A stretch of DNA of 64,000 bases from Telmatospirillum sp. (GCA_009712185.1 WASQ01000151.1:1-64000); one strand, 5' to 3'; counted from the first letter of the stretch, positions 28,254 to 36,478 are shown. Translations and numbers: made by a program. Notes: generated by a model not told the origin, from the letters alone.

Positions 28254-29423
28254 TCAGGCGCCGTAAATCGCGGACATCAGTTCCGCTGGGAAGCGGCCGG
28301 TCATTCCCTCCATCGCGACATTGCTGAGGGACAGGACGGACAGGCGGTTCACCGGGTCGATATACCAGTGATGGCCGTAGACGCCGCCCCATTTCCAGGT
28401 TCCCGCCGGCCTGGGATCGCCCGCCATCGCCTGATCCAGCAGGACGGCGCCCCCGAAGCCGAATCCCCAGGAGGGGGTCGGTTCGACATTGATGCGCAGA
28501 TCGCCGATCTGATTGGACATCATCGCGCGGACGCTTTCGGCCGAAAGAAGGGGGGACCCTCCCTGGCGCAGGGTTTCGAGAAGCCGCAGAAAATCGGAGG
28601 CGGTTCCCTGCATTCCGGCTCCACCCGATGGGAAAGCCACCGGGTCGAACGCGCGGGAGGGGGAGAATTCGGTGACAAAGCCGTTTTCGTCGATGAACTG
28701 ATCCGGGTCGTCCATCCGTTTGGCCGGAAAGGGCGAAGCGCCCGGTTGTGGAACATAGGGGACCACGAGACGGGCCTCATCGGTCACGCCGAATGAGGTG
28801 TCGGCCATGCCCAGGGGACCGGTCACCAGGCGCCGGACCAGATCGGGCAGGGGCTGACCGCAGGCCGCCGCCAGGACGGCGCCAACAACATCCATCGCGA
28901 GGGAATAGTTCCACGCCGTCCCCGGGTGCCAGCATAAGGGCACGGAAGCCAGCCTTCGCAGTTCTTCCGCCATGGACAGGCTGGGGCCGGCCAGCCCATC
29001 CGATACGCCGGCCTTGCGGTATTGTCCGTCCGGGCCCTGAAACAGCCCGTAGGTCAATCCTGACGTATGGGTCAGCAACTGGCGCAGGGTGATGGTTGCG
29101 TCGCCGCCGTCCGGACTGGCGGGCCGGAAGTCCGGCAGCCAGCGCGTTACGGTATCGTCGAGGGAAAGACGTCCCTGTTCCACCAGGATCATCGCCGCGG
29201 TGGCGACAATCGTCTTCGTCAGCGATGCGAGACGGAAGATGGCGTCGTCGCGCATCGGCCGGCCGGTCTCGCGGTCCGCGAAGCCGGCGGCACGGCGATG
29301 AACCGTGGTGCCATCACGGGCGATCAGAACGACCACCCCGACCAGACGTTCCGCCTTCAAAGCCCGGTCGATGGCGTCATCGACGCGTCGGGACAGGAAC
29401 GAGAAATCGGACGAGGACAGCAT
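28254..29423 (-). CDS. Beta-lactamase-family serine hydrolase
   Basis: A 389-residue protein of the class C beta-lactamase / EstB esterase fold. The catalytic SxxK is SLTK (FRLASLTKTIVA) near residue 67, and the tyrosine motif is WNYSLAMDVVGAVL. The AAGFADRETGRPM and LTHTSGLTYGLF segments are typical of EstB-like esterases and D-aminopeptidases. There is no convincing signal peptide, so a cytoplasmic esterase is more likely than a resistance enzyme. Confidence 0.87.
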   Translation of the reverse strand: MLSSSDFSFLSRRVDDAIDRALKAERLVGVVVLIARDGTTVHRRAAGFADRETGRPMRDDAIFRLASLTKTIVATAAMILVEQGRLSLDDTVTRWLPDFRPASPDGGDATITLRQLLTHTSGLTYGLFQGPDGQYRKAGVSDGLAGPSLSMAEELRRLASVPLCWHPGTAWNYSLAMDVVGAVLAAACGQPLPDLVRRLVTGPLGMADTSFGVTDEARLVVPYVPQPGASPFPAKRMDDPDQFIDENGFVTEFSPSRAFDPVAFPSGGAGMQGTASDFLRLLETLRQGGSPLLSAESVRAMMSNQIGDLRINVEPTPSWGFGFGGAVLLDQAMAGDPRPAGTWKWGGVYGHHWYIDPVNRLSVLSLSNVAMEGMTGRFPAELMSAIYGA

Positions 29424-29459
29424 GGGGAATATCTTTCATCGGGGGCGGCGGGCCACCGG

Positions 29460-29657
29460 TCAGCGGCGATCCGCCAGAACAATCGGCGCATTGCCGGACG
29501 GTGAGATCAAATCATGAACGCCGATGCAGGCACCGCCGGACTGGCCGCAGCCGCTGGCCGCGTTGAGGCCGACAAAGGCAAACACGCAGCCTATCACAAC
29601 CGCGCACAATCCGTTGGCAAGATGACCGCCGAGAGTTCTGGGATGAGTGTAGAGCAT
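29460..29657 (-). CDS. Small membrane protein with a Cys pair, unknown
   Basis: A 65-residue product starting MLYTHPRTLGGHL with one hydrophobic helix (LCAVVIGCVFAFVGLNAA) and a CGQSGGACIG pair just after it. The start is supported by a strong CAGGAGGA site 7 nt upstream on the minus strand. It has no recognised family. It lies between the serine hydrolase and, divergently, the [FeFe]-hydrogenase. Confidence 0.6.
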   Translation of the reverse strand: MLYTHPRTLGGHLANGLCAVVIGCVFAFVGLNAASGCGQSGGACIGVHDLISPSGNAPIVLADRR

Positions 29658-29735
29658 GATGACATCCTCCTGACCGCAAAAAGAACATAACGTGAACATT
29701 GACCGCGCGGCAAGTGTTTTCTCGACGGCGCCGTG

Positions 29736-29759
29736 CCCCCCCCGGCCGACCGGGCGGGG
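29736..29759. repeat. GC-rich hairpin in the 29658-30068 gap
   Basis: A 5-bp stem CCCGG / CCGGG with loop CCGA, extended after one mismatch by CCCC / GGGG. It lies in the 411-nt divergent region between the small membrane protein and the [FeFe]-hydrogenase and probably insulates the two. Confidence 0.4.
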
Positions 29760-29973
29760 TGATTGCCGGGGTGGCTTGAAAAATAATTATCGGTTTGGCC
29801 GGGCCGGGCGATTGAGACCTGGCCTGAGTCCGCGGCATAGGCGGCAAGCCGGCGAGTTCCCGCGCATTTTTCCGTGAATCTTCTCTAACCAATTGATTGA
29901 AAAATGAATTGTGCATCGCAACAGATGCTGGGTGTGCAAGCCTTTTCTTGTTGTGGCGGGCCGGAGCGGTCCC

Positions 29974-30002
29974 TTGACGTGAGCAATCATACTTTTTAAA
30001 AA
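29974..30002 (+). promoter_or_regulatory. Possible sigma-70 promoter for the [FeFe]-hydrogenase operon
   Basis: TTGACG, a 17-nt spacer and TAAAAA give a fair -35/-10 pair about 65 nt upstream of the TTG start. No sigma-54 (GG-N10-GC) element or convincing FNR site was found here, in contrast to the hybO region. Confidence 0.35.
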
Positions 30003-30068
30003 AATGTCATACGTCCTGACGGAAGGGACGAGCGGCCCGGAACAAGGGCAGGAAGAGGAGGATCCGGA

Positions 30069-31625
30069 TTGGAGAACAGGAACAAGGGACGCGGCGGACC
30101 GCTGTCCCGCAGATCGTTTTTCCGGCTTGCGGGAAAAACCGGTGGCGCCGCCGGTGCCGTCGTCGCGACGAGCGCGTGCGAAGGACAGCCGGCGGGCGGG
30201 AATGGCTGGGTTCCCGAACAATACAACGCCAAGGGAAATTTTCCCGTCCAGGTGCGGGGGCGCGTACCGATCGACCCGGCCAATCTGTCGATCGTCCGGG
30301 ACGACCGGAAATGCATTCTGTGCGGCCAGTGCGCGGAGGCTTGCGACCATGTCCAGTCGGTCATGGGGCATTATCGGCTTCCACTGATCGATACCATCCC
30401 TTGCGTCGATTGTGGCCAGTGCTCGCTCTGGTGCCCATCGGCCGCGATTACCGAGCGTGACGACAGCACCCGCCTGTTGCGGGCTATCGCCGACAAAACC
30501 CTTCATGTCGTGGTTCAGATGGCCCCGTCCACGCGTGTCGCACTGGGGGAGGATTTTGGTCTTCCGGTCGGGACCAATGTCGAGGGGCAGCAAATCGCGG
30601 CGCTTCGGAAACTGGGGGTCGACGCGGTGTTCGACACCAATTTTTCCGCCGACCTCACCATCATGGAAGAGGCCACGGAACTGGTCGGGCGCATTGCCGG
30701 GAAGGGACGGGAGACGCTTCCCCAGTTCACCTCCTGCTGCCCGGGATGGGTCAGGTTCTGCGAGATGTTCTATCCGGACATGATCCCCCATCTGTCCTCG
30801 GCCAAATCGCCGATGACCATGATGGGGGCGATGATCAAGACCCATTACGCCGACCGCAAAGGCATCGATCCGGCGAAGATCGTTTCGGTCGCGATCATGC
30901 CTTGCACCGCCAAGAAGAGCGAGGCGGCGCGGCCCGAGATGAACGGCGCGGGCCGCCAACTCGGCAGGCCGGAGATCCGCGATATCGACATCGTGCTGAC
31001 CACGCGGGAACTGGCCCGCATGATCAAGGCGGCCGGGATCGATCTGACGGCATTGCCACCGGAATCCTGTGACGGGCTGCTCAGCGAATATACGGGCGCC
31101 GGGGCGATTTTCGGAAACACCGGCGGTGTCATGGAGGCGGCGGTCCGGACCGCCTATTTCCTGGCGACGAACCGGCGTCCGCCCGATGCGTTGCTGGAAT
31201 GGCAGCCCGTCCGGGGCCTGAAAGGCCTCAAGGAAGCGTCGGTCGCCATTCCCGGCGTCGGAGACGTCCGTGTCGCGATCGTGTCAGGGCTGGGCAATGC
31301 CCGGCAGATTCTTGACCGGGTACGGTCGGGCGCGAAGCCCTGGCATTTCATTGAGGTCATGGCCTGTCCCGGCGGCTGTATCGCCGGCGGCGGACAGCCC
31401 CGATCGGCAGTTCCGCCGTCGGACACGATCCGACAGGCGCGATCCGGCGCGATCTATTCGGTCGACGAGCGCGCAACCATCCGTCTCAGCCACGAGAACG
31501 GTGAAATCAAGGCCGTCTATGAGAGCTATCTCGGCCGGCCCAACAGCGAGCTGGCCCATCATCTGCTGCACACGGGCTACACCGACCGCAGCATGCATGT
31601 GGCGACCGGAAACCGCCGGGATTAG
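30069..31625 (+). CDS. hydA: Tat-exported [FeFe]-hydrogenase catalytic subunit
   Basis: Catalyses H2 oxidation or proton reduction at an H-cluster. All three H-cluster motifs are canonical: FTSCCPGW near residue 220, MPCTAKKSE near 276 and MACPGGCIAGGGQP near 430. Two [4Fe-4S] ferredoxin motifs precede them (C82-x2-C-x2-C-x3-C, and CVDCGQCSLWCP), and the small-subunit segment (YESYLGRPNSELAHHLLHT) is fused at the C-terminus. The N-terminus carries a twin-arginine motif (SRRSFFRLAG) and a hydrophobic stretch ending at C37, a possible lipidation site. The start is TTG with AAGAGGAGGA upstream. 518 residues; an unusual exported form joined to HybA/HybB-like partners. Confidence 0.95.
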   Translation: MENRNKGRGGPLSRRSFFRLAGKTGGAAGAVVATSACEGQPAGGNGWVPEQYNAKGNFPVQVRGRVPIDPANLSIVRDDRKCILCGQCAEACDHVQSVMGHYRLPLIDTIPCVDCGQCSLWCPSAAITERDDSTRLLRAIADKTLHVVVQMAPSTRVALGEDFGLPVGTNVEGQQIAALRKLGVDAVFDTNFSADLTIMEEATELVGRIAGKGRETLPQFTSCCPGWVRFCEMFYPDMIPHLSSAKSPMTMMGAMIKTHYADRKGIDPAKIVSVAIMPCTAKKSEAARPEMNGAGRQLGRPEIRDIDIVLTTRELARMIKAAGIDLTALPPESCDGLLSEYTGAGAIFGNTGGVMEAAVRTAYFLATNRRPPDALLEWQPVRGLKGLKEASVAIPGVGDVRVAIVSGLGNARQILDRVRSGAKPWHFIEVMACPGGCIAGGGQPRSAVPPSDTIRQARSGAIYSVDERATIRLSHENGEIKAVYESYLGRPNSELAHHLLHTGYTDRSMHVATGNRRD

Positions 31626-31633
31626 GGGGCAAT

Positions 31634-32467
31634 ATGTCCAAGGGAGTTCTGGTCGATCTGACCAAATGCGTCGGATGCGGAAGCTGCACCGTCGCCTGCA
31701 AAATGTACAATGCCCGGTCCTGGATCGATGACCGGGCGCCCAGCGCGGGTCCGTCGGCGCTTCTCGCCGACGAAAACTGGACGGTGGTACGCAAAGTCAC
31801 CGTCGACAGAGACGGCGGCACGCCGGCCTGGCGCTTCGTCAAGCAACAGTGCCTTCACTGCGAGCAGCCGGCCTGCGCCTCGGCCTGTTTCGCCCGGGCG
31901 CTGCAAAAAACGGAGGATGGCCCGGTTGTCTATTATCCCAATCTTTGTGTCGGCTGCCGCTATTGCATGGTGGCCTGCCCCTTTGACATCCCGAAATATG
32001 AATGGGGGCGCAGCCTTCCGCTGGTGACCAAATGCATGATGTGCGCATCCCGGATCGCGGAGGGGCAAAGGCCGGCCTGCGTGTCGGTCTGTCCAACCGG
32101 GGCGATGACATTTGGCGACCGGGGGGCGTTGCTGGAACAAGCCCATACAACGATTTCCGGTGACGACACCTATGTGAAGCATATTTACGGGGAGAAAGAG
32201 GCCGGAGGAACGAGCTGGATTTATATTTCGGACGTCGATTTCAGCAAAATCGGCTTCAAGACCGGTATGACCGAAAAGCCGTTGCCATCCTATACGGAAA
32301 AATACACGCATCTGACACCGGTCGTCGGCGGGGCCTGGGGACTGGTTCTTGCCGGACTCTATGTGTTCAACAAGCGGAAAAAGACCGTGTCGAAGCGGGA
32401 TGTGGACGCAAGGGCCGCCGCAGGAACGGGCGAGGGGGACGGGACCGGAACAGGAGACAGGCCATGA
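31634..32467 (+). CDS. HybA-like 4x[4Fe-4S] electron-transfer subunit of the [FeFe] module
   Basis: A 277-residue iron-sulfur protein with four cysteine clusters: CVGCGSCTVAC, CLHCEQPACASAC, CVGCRYCMVAC and CMMC ... CVSVCP. A C-terminal membrane helix (VVGGAWGLVLAGLYVF) is followed by a basic tail. This is the HybA/HmcB layout, but there is no Tat signal: the chain starts MSKGVLVDLTKC. Export would need hitch-hiking with the Tat-signalled HydA; otherwise it is cytoplasmic. It starts 8 nt after hydA and overlaps the next gene by 4 nt. A Tat-bearing paralogue is at 37873-38844. Confidence 0.9.
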   Translation: MSKGVLVDLTKCVGCGSCTVACKMYNARSWIDDRAPSAGPSALLADENWTVVRKVTVDRDGGTPAWRFVKQQCLHCEQPACASACFARALQKTEDGPVVYYPNLCVGCRYCMVACPFDIPKYEWGRSLPLVTKCMMCASRIAEGQRPACVSVCPTGAMTFGDRGALLEQAHTTISGDDTYVKHIYGEKEAGGTSWIYISDVDFSKIGFKTGMTEKPLPSYTEKYTHLTPVVGGAWGLVLAGLYVFNKRKKTVSKRDVDARAAAGTGEGDGTGTGDRP

Positions 32468-33612
32468 CAAGCATCGACAACTGCGCCGGTCCGGCCGGCC
32501 GGCGGTCCTGGACCTTCCGGATGACGCCGGCGCGCGGGCTGCTGATCCTCCTGTCGCTGGTCGCCATTGCCCTGATCGCCTATCGTCTGGTGACAGGACT
32601 TGGCACCGTTACCAACCTCAATGACAAATGGCCCTGGGGGCTCTGGATCGTTTTTGACGTGATGTGCGGCGTCGCCCTGGCGGGAGGCGGCTACGGAACC
32701 GCGCTGCTGGTCTATGTGCTGAGGATCGAGACGTTCCGTCCGATCGCCCGGAGCGCGATGCTGACCTCTCTGATCGGCTATCTGCTGGTGATGGCGGGGT
32801 TGTTCCTGGATATCGGGCAGTGGTTCAATTTCTGGCGTCCCGTGGTTTCCCTGGGACACAGTTCGGTCCTGTTCGAAGTCTATATCTGCGTGTCCGCCTA
32901 TACCCTGGTCCAGCTTCTGGAATTCGGCGAGATCGTGACGGAGCGCGTGGGCACCCGCTATCACGCCTTCTTCCGCAAGATCCTTCCGCCTCTGCTGATC
33001 ATCGGCATCATGATCCCGACGATGCATCAGTCCTCGCTGGGCGGGCTTTATCTGCTGATGCCGGACAAGCTGCATCCCCTGTGGTGGTCGCCGCTGATCT
33101 TCCTGTTCTTCCTGCTGTCATCCTTCTTCGTGGGGCCGGCGATGATCGCCGTGGAAACGGCGCTGGGCGGGCTGGCCTTCGGTCACAAGGTGCCGATGGA
33201 GGTTCTGACCCGCCTGATCCGGGTCTCCGGTGGCGCGCTGATCCTTTATCTTCTGCTCAAAATCGGGGACCTTGCGGTCCGCGACCGGCTGGGGATGCTG
33301 TTCGACGGAAGCTTCGAAAGCGTCTTCTTCCTGCTTGAAATGGGTCTGGGGGTGATGGTGCCGATCGCGATCAGCTTCTCGCGTCTGGCCCATGTCCGCG
33401 CCTGGGTCGTCGCGTTCGGCGTCCTGGTCAGTGCCGGCGTGGTGCTGAACCGCTATGACGTCGTGGTGACCGGCATGATCTCCTCGACCGGATCGGTCTA
33501 CTGGCCGGCCTTCGGCGAACTGGCGATCAGCATCGGACTGGTGTGCATGGGCTGTCTGGCCTACCTCTTCATCTGCGAAAACTTCCGCATCATCGAAGAG
33601 GCGGCGGAGTAA
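32464..33612 (+). CDS. HybB/NrfD-like quinone-reactive membrane subunit of the [FeFe] module
   Basis: A 382-residue polytopic protein with about ten hydrophobic segments, of the NrfD/HybB family that exchanges electrons with quinone. It shares conserved motifs with the HybB paralogue at 38847-40034, including PTMHQSSLGGLYLL, HPLWW and the first-helix LVTGLGTVTNLNDKWPWGLWI. It overlaps the iron-sulfur gene (ATGA). Together hydA, the Fe-S protein and this anchor look like a membrane-bound periplasmic H2:quinone enzyme or its reverse. Confidence 0.9.
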   Translation: MTSIDNCAGPAGRRSWTFRMTPARGLLILLSLVAIALIAYRLVTGLGTVTNLNDKWPWGLWIVFDVMCGVALAGGGYGTALLVYVLRIETFRPIARSAMLTSLIGYLLVMAGLFLDIGQWFNFWRPVVSLGHSSVLFEVYICVSAYTLVQLLEFGEIVTERVGTRYHAFFRKILPPLLIIGIMIPTMHQSSLGGLYLLMPDKLHPLWWSPLIFLFFLLSSFFVGPAMIAVETALGGLAFGHKVPMEVLTRLIRVSGGALILYLLLKIGDLAVRDRLGMLFDGSFESVFFLLEMGLGVMVPIAISFSRLAHVRAWVVAFGVLVSAGVVLNRYDVVVTGMISSTGSVYWPAFGELAISIGLVCMGCLAYLFICENFRIIEEAAE

Positions 33613-33620
33613 CGACGGGA

Positions 33621-33652
33621 GGCGACCGGGAGGGACGTTCCTTCCGGTCGCC
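33621..33652 (+). terminator. Strong hairpin closing the [FeFe] operon
   Basis: A 9-bp perfect stem (GGCGACCGG / CCGGTCGCC) continues inward through GAGGG / TTCCTT-type pairing. It begins 8 nt after the stop of the NrfD-like gene and separates the [FeFe] unit from hupU. There is no T-run, so termination may be partial. Confidence 0.5.
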
Positions 33653-33708
33653 CTCAAAAAGGGTGCAAACCGCTTCCCTCTCCGGCGCGACCGCTCTACA
33701 GTTGCGCC

Positions 33709-34713
33709 ATGGTTGGTCACATGAAGCCATCACTCAGCGTTCTCTGGATCCAGGCGGGCGGTTGCGGCGGCTGCACTTTGTCGGCGCTGGGCGCCGGCAC
33801 GGGCGGGCTGACGGAAACGCTGGACCGCGCCAATATCCGCCTTTTATGGCATCCCTCGTTCTCCGCGTCGGATGGCGGGCAGGCTTTGCGACTTCTGGAG
33901 CGCTGCGCCAGCGGGGATCAGCCATTCGACGTCCTGTGCGTCGAGGGTGCGGTCCTGACCGGCGGCGACGGCGGAAGTTTTCAGATCCTGGCCGGAAGCG
34001 GCCGGTCGATGGCCTGTTGGGTCCGGGAACTGGCACAGGTCGCCCGTTATGTGGTCGCCGTCGGGACCTGCGCCGCCTATGGCGGCATGGCGCTGTCCCC
34101 GCTGGTGCCGACCAAAGCCATGGGATTGCACTATCGCGACGAGGAGCCGGGCGGCCTTCTGGGCGTGGACTGGCGATCGTCGGCGGGGCTGCCGGTGATC
34201 AATGTGTCGGGATGTCCGCCCCATCCCGGCTGGATCGTCGAGACCTTGATGGGCCTCGCCCACGATGTCTTCCAGGAGGGGGATCTCGACAGCTTCGGAC
34301 GTCCGCGTTTCTGGGCGGACCATCTGGTGCATCACGGCTGCGTCCGCAACGAATACTACGAATTCAAGGCCAGCGCCGCCCAACCGTCCCACCTCGGCTG
34401 TCTTCTCGAAAATCTGGGCTGCAAAGGCACCCAGGCGCCCGGCGACTGCAATCTGCGGCTCTGGAACGGCGGATGGTCCTGTCCCAATGCCGGCTATGCC
34501 TGCATCAACTGCACATCGCCGCGGTTCCAGGATCCTGCCGGCGCCTTCCTTGAAACGCCGAAGGTGGCCGGGATCCCCGTCGGCCTTCCGGTCGACATGC
34601 CCAAGGCCTGGTATGTCGCCCTGTCGATGTTGTCGAAGTCCGCGACCCCGGACCGGGTTCGCAAGAATGCCTGCGAGGACCATGTGGTGGTGCCCCCGCT
34701 GACGACACCGTGA
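33709..34713 (+). CDS. hupU: Regulatory [NiFe]-hydrogenase small subunit HupU
   Basis: H2-sensing hydrogenase subunit (HupU/HoxB type) carrying iron-sulfur clusters. The 334-residue sequence lacks the Tat signal of catalytic small subunits and begins VLWIQAGGCGGCTLS. Cluster ligands seen: GGCGGC, GTCAAYGG, SGCPPHPGW, HHGCVRNEYYEFKAS, LGCKG, the GDCNL segment and CPNAGYACINC. A start at 33721 (MKPSLSVLW) is equally possible. It overlaps hupV by 4 nt. HupUV normally report H2 to the kinase HupT, encoded at 49568-50899. Confidence 0.9.
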   Translation: MVGHMKPSLSVLWIQAGGCGGCTLSALGAGTGGLTETLDRANIRLLWHPSFSASDGGQALRLLERCASGDQPFDVLCVEGAVLTGGDGGSFQILAGSGRSMACWVRELAQVARYVVAVGTCAAYGGMALSPLVPTKAMGLHYRDEEPGGLLGVDWRSSAGLPVINVSGCPPHPGWIVETLMGLAHDVFQEGDLDSFGRPRFWADHLVHHGCVRNEYYEFKASAAQPSHLGCLLENLGCKGTQAPGDCNLRLWNGGWSCPNAGYACINCTSPRFQDPAGAFLETPKVAGIPVGLPVDMPKAWYVALSMLSKSATPDRVRKNACEDHVVVPPLTTP

Positions 34714-36173
34714 GGCCCGCCGTGACGGAATTGTCTTTAGGGCCGTTCAGCCGGGTCGAAGGGGACCTGGAACTGCGGCTGACCTGCGAGGGCGGGCGGG
34801 TCGTTGCCGCGGAGGCGGCGACACCGCTTTACCGCGGCATCGAACAGATCCTGGAGGGACGGCCGGCGCAGGATGCCCTGGTCATCGCCGCGCGGCTGTG
34901 CGGCAGTTGTTCCGTGTCGCAATCGATGGCCGCGGCCAAGGCTCTGGGCATGGCCATCGGCACCCGACCCCCGGCCAACGGCATGATCGCGGCCAATCTG
35001 ATCCTGGCCTGCGAAACCGCGGCCGATCACCTGACCCATTTCTATCTGTCCTTCATGCCGGATTTCGCCGATCCCGCCTATTCCTGTCGTCCCTGGTATG
35101 CGCTGGCGGTTCGGCGGTTCCAGGCGCAGACCGGCGTTGCCGCCCGCGAGATGGAAAAGGCGCGGGTGGCTTTCCTGCATGCCATGGGAATCCTCGCCGG
35201 GCGGTGGCCGCACAATCTTGCCATCCAGCCGGGCGGTACCACCAAATCCATCGATCTGGGCGAGCGGATGCGGCTTCTGGCGGTTCTCGCCGATTTCCGC
35301 CGTTTCCTGGAGACCGCCCTTTATGGCGATACGCTGGAAGCCGTGGCCGGTCTGTCGTCGGTCGCCGATCTGACGCGATGGGCCGATGCCCATGGAGCCG
35401 ATGGCGCCGATCTGCCCCTGTTCCTGGAGATCGCGCAGGACCTTGGTCTGGCGTCGCTGGGGCGTGGACCGGACCGCTTCCTCAGCGTCGGCGCCTTTGG
35501 TGGCGTGGAGGATCCGTTGTTCCCCGCCGGGATCTGGCGAATGGGGGCGGGCAACGCCCTCGATCTTGCCGATCTGCGCGAAGACCTGAGCCACACCTGG
35601 ATGAGCGGGCCCAATCTGCACCCGCGGGACGGCACGACGCTGCCAGACGCCGACAAACCGGGGGGGTATAGCTGGTGCAAGGCGGTGCGTCTGTCCGGAG
35701 ACAGCATGGAGGTCGGCGCTTTCGCCCGTCAGATGATCGCCGGTCACCCCCTGATCCGGTCCATGGCGGCCGCGCAGGGCGGGCGCGCCACCGTCGCCGG
35801 CCGCGTTGTCGCCCGTTTGTTGGAACTTGCGATCCTGGTCTCCGCGATGGAGCGGTGGGTCCGCTCCTTTGCCGCGTCGGAGCCCTATTGTCTTCCCGCG
35901 CCGGTGCCGGAACGGGCCGAGGGGTGCGGCCTTGTCGAGGCGGCGCGGGGCAGTCTCGGTCATTGGCTGGCGGTCGAGGGTGGACGGATCCGTCGCTATC
36001 AGATCGTCGCGCCCGGAACATGGAACTGCTCGCCCCGGGATTCGTCATGCCGCCCGGGTCCCCTGGAAGAGGCGCTGGTCGGAACACCGGTCGATGAGGG
36101 GGAGGCGATGCCCCTGCCTGTCCGGCATATCGTCCGGTCGTTCAATCTCTGTCTTCGTTGCGCAGCCCAATAG
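34710..36173 (+). CDS. hupV: Regulatory [NiFe]-hydrogenase large subunit HupV, divergent C-terminus
   Basis: Large subunit of the H2 sensor, 487 residues, GTG start overlapping hupU. The N-terminal nickel pair is RLCGSCSVSQ, close to RICGICSVSQ in relatives. The C-terminal pair is in FNLCLRCAAQ and ends the chain with no cleavable extension, as expected for regulatory enzymes. However the usual DPCxxCxxH is altered: Asp-Pro is Asn-Leu and the final His is Gln. All four cysteines remain, so nickel binding is possible but activity may differ. Alternative start: GTG at 34722. Confidence 0.88.
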   Translation: MRPAVTELSLGPFSRVEGDLELRLTCEGGRVVAAEAATPLYRGIEQILEGRPAQDALVIAARLCGSCSVSQSMAAAKALGMAIGTRPPANGMIAANLILACETAADHLTHFYLSFMPDFADPAYSCRPWYALAVRRFQAQTGVAAREMEKARVAFLHAMGILAGRWPHNLAIQPGGTTKSIDLGERMRLLAVLADFRRFLETALYGDTLEAVAGLSSVADLTRWADAHGADGADLPLFLEIAQDLGLASLGRGPDRFLSVGAFGGVEDPLFPAGIWRMGAGNALDLADLREDLSHTWMSGPNLHPRDGTTLPDADKPGGYSWCKAVRLSGDSMEVGAFARQMIAGHPLIRSMAAAQGGRATVAGRVVARLLELAILVSAMERWVRSFAASEPYCLPAPVPERAEGCGLVEAARGSLGHWLAVEGGRIRRYQIVAPGTWNCSPRDSSCRPGPLEEALVGTPVDEGEAMPLPVRHIVRSFNLCLRCAAQ

Positions 36174-36224
36174 ACCTGTGACTTTTGTCCGGCTGGTAAG
36201 AGTCTGTCCACTCTGGCAGGCTGC

Positions 36225-36235
36225 TTGTCAGACAA
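36225..36235. promoter_or_regulatory. Putative HupR binding site
   Basis: TTGTCAGACAA is a perfect 5-1-5 palindrome of the form TTG-N5-CAA, the sequence bound by HupR upstream of hupSL in Rhodobacter capsulatus. It lies about 255 nt upstream of the sigma-54 element. hupR is encoded at 48121-49578. Confidence 0.5.
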
Positions 36236-36340
36236 AAAACCGTTCAGACCATCGGTTCTGGCGGCCCTACCTGGGTCTTCAAACTCACACTATCAAAAGA
36301 TAATTTGTCCTGCCGGTCAGACGGGATGGGTGGTGTGTGG

Positions 36341-36360
36341 GTTTCCACGAACGTGGAAAC
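36341..36360. repeat. Inverted repeat upstream of hybO
   Basis: GTTTCCACG and its exact reverse complement CGTGGAAAC flank AA. It is about 120 nt upstream of the sigma-54 element. It may be an operator, or the terminator of hupUV. Confidence 0.5.
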
Positions 36361-36418
36361 TGTCTTTCCATGTGGTGGCAACGCTCCTTACGACTTTCGG
36401 CCTAGATGCTGTCAGGAA

Positions 36419-36439
36419 TTATTTCGGGGAGCGAAATAA
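36419..36439. repeat. Inverted repeat just upstream of the sigma-54 element
   Basis: TTATTTCG / CGAAATAA flank GGGAG. It ends 40 nt before the -24 box and is a candidate activator or DNA-bending site. Confidence 0.45.
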
Positions 36440-36478
36440 CCCATTGAGAAAAAATGGTTATCAGACTGCGGACGAAAC

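Noticed and set aside
28254-29423. Antibiotic-resistance beta-lactamase.
   Set aside because: The SLTK active site is present but the protein lacks a convincing export signal and follows EstB-like esterase motifs, so resistance is not supported.
29880-29915. FNR-type site TTGATTGAAAAATGAA upstream of the [FeFe]-hydrogenase.
   Set aside because: Only the left half TTGAT fits; the spacing and right half do not match TTGAT-N4-ATCAA.
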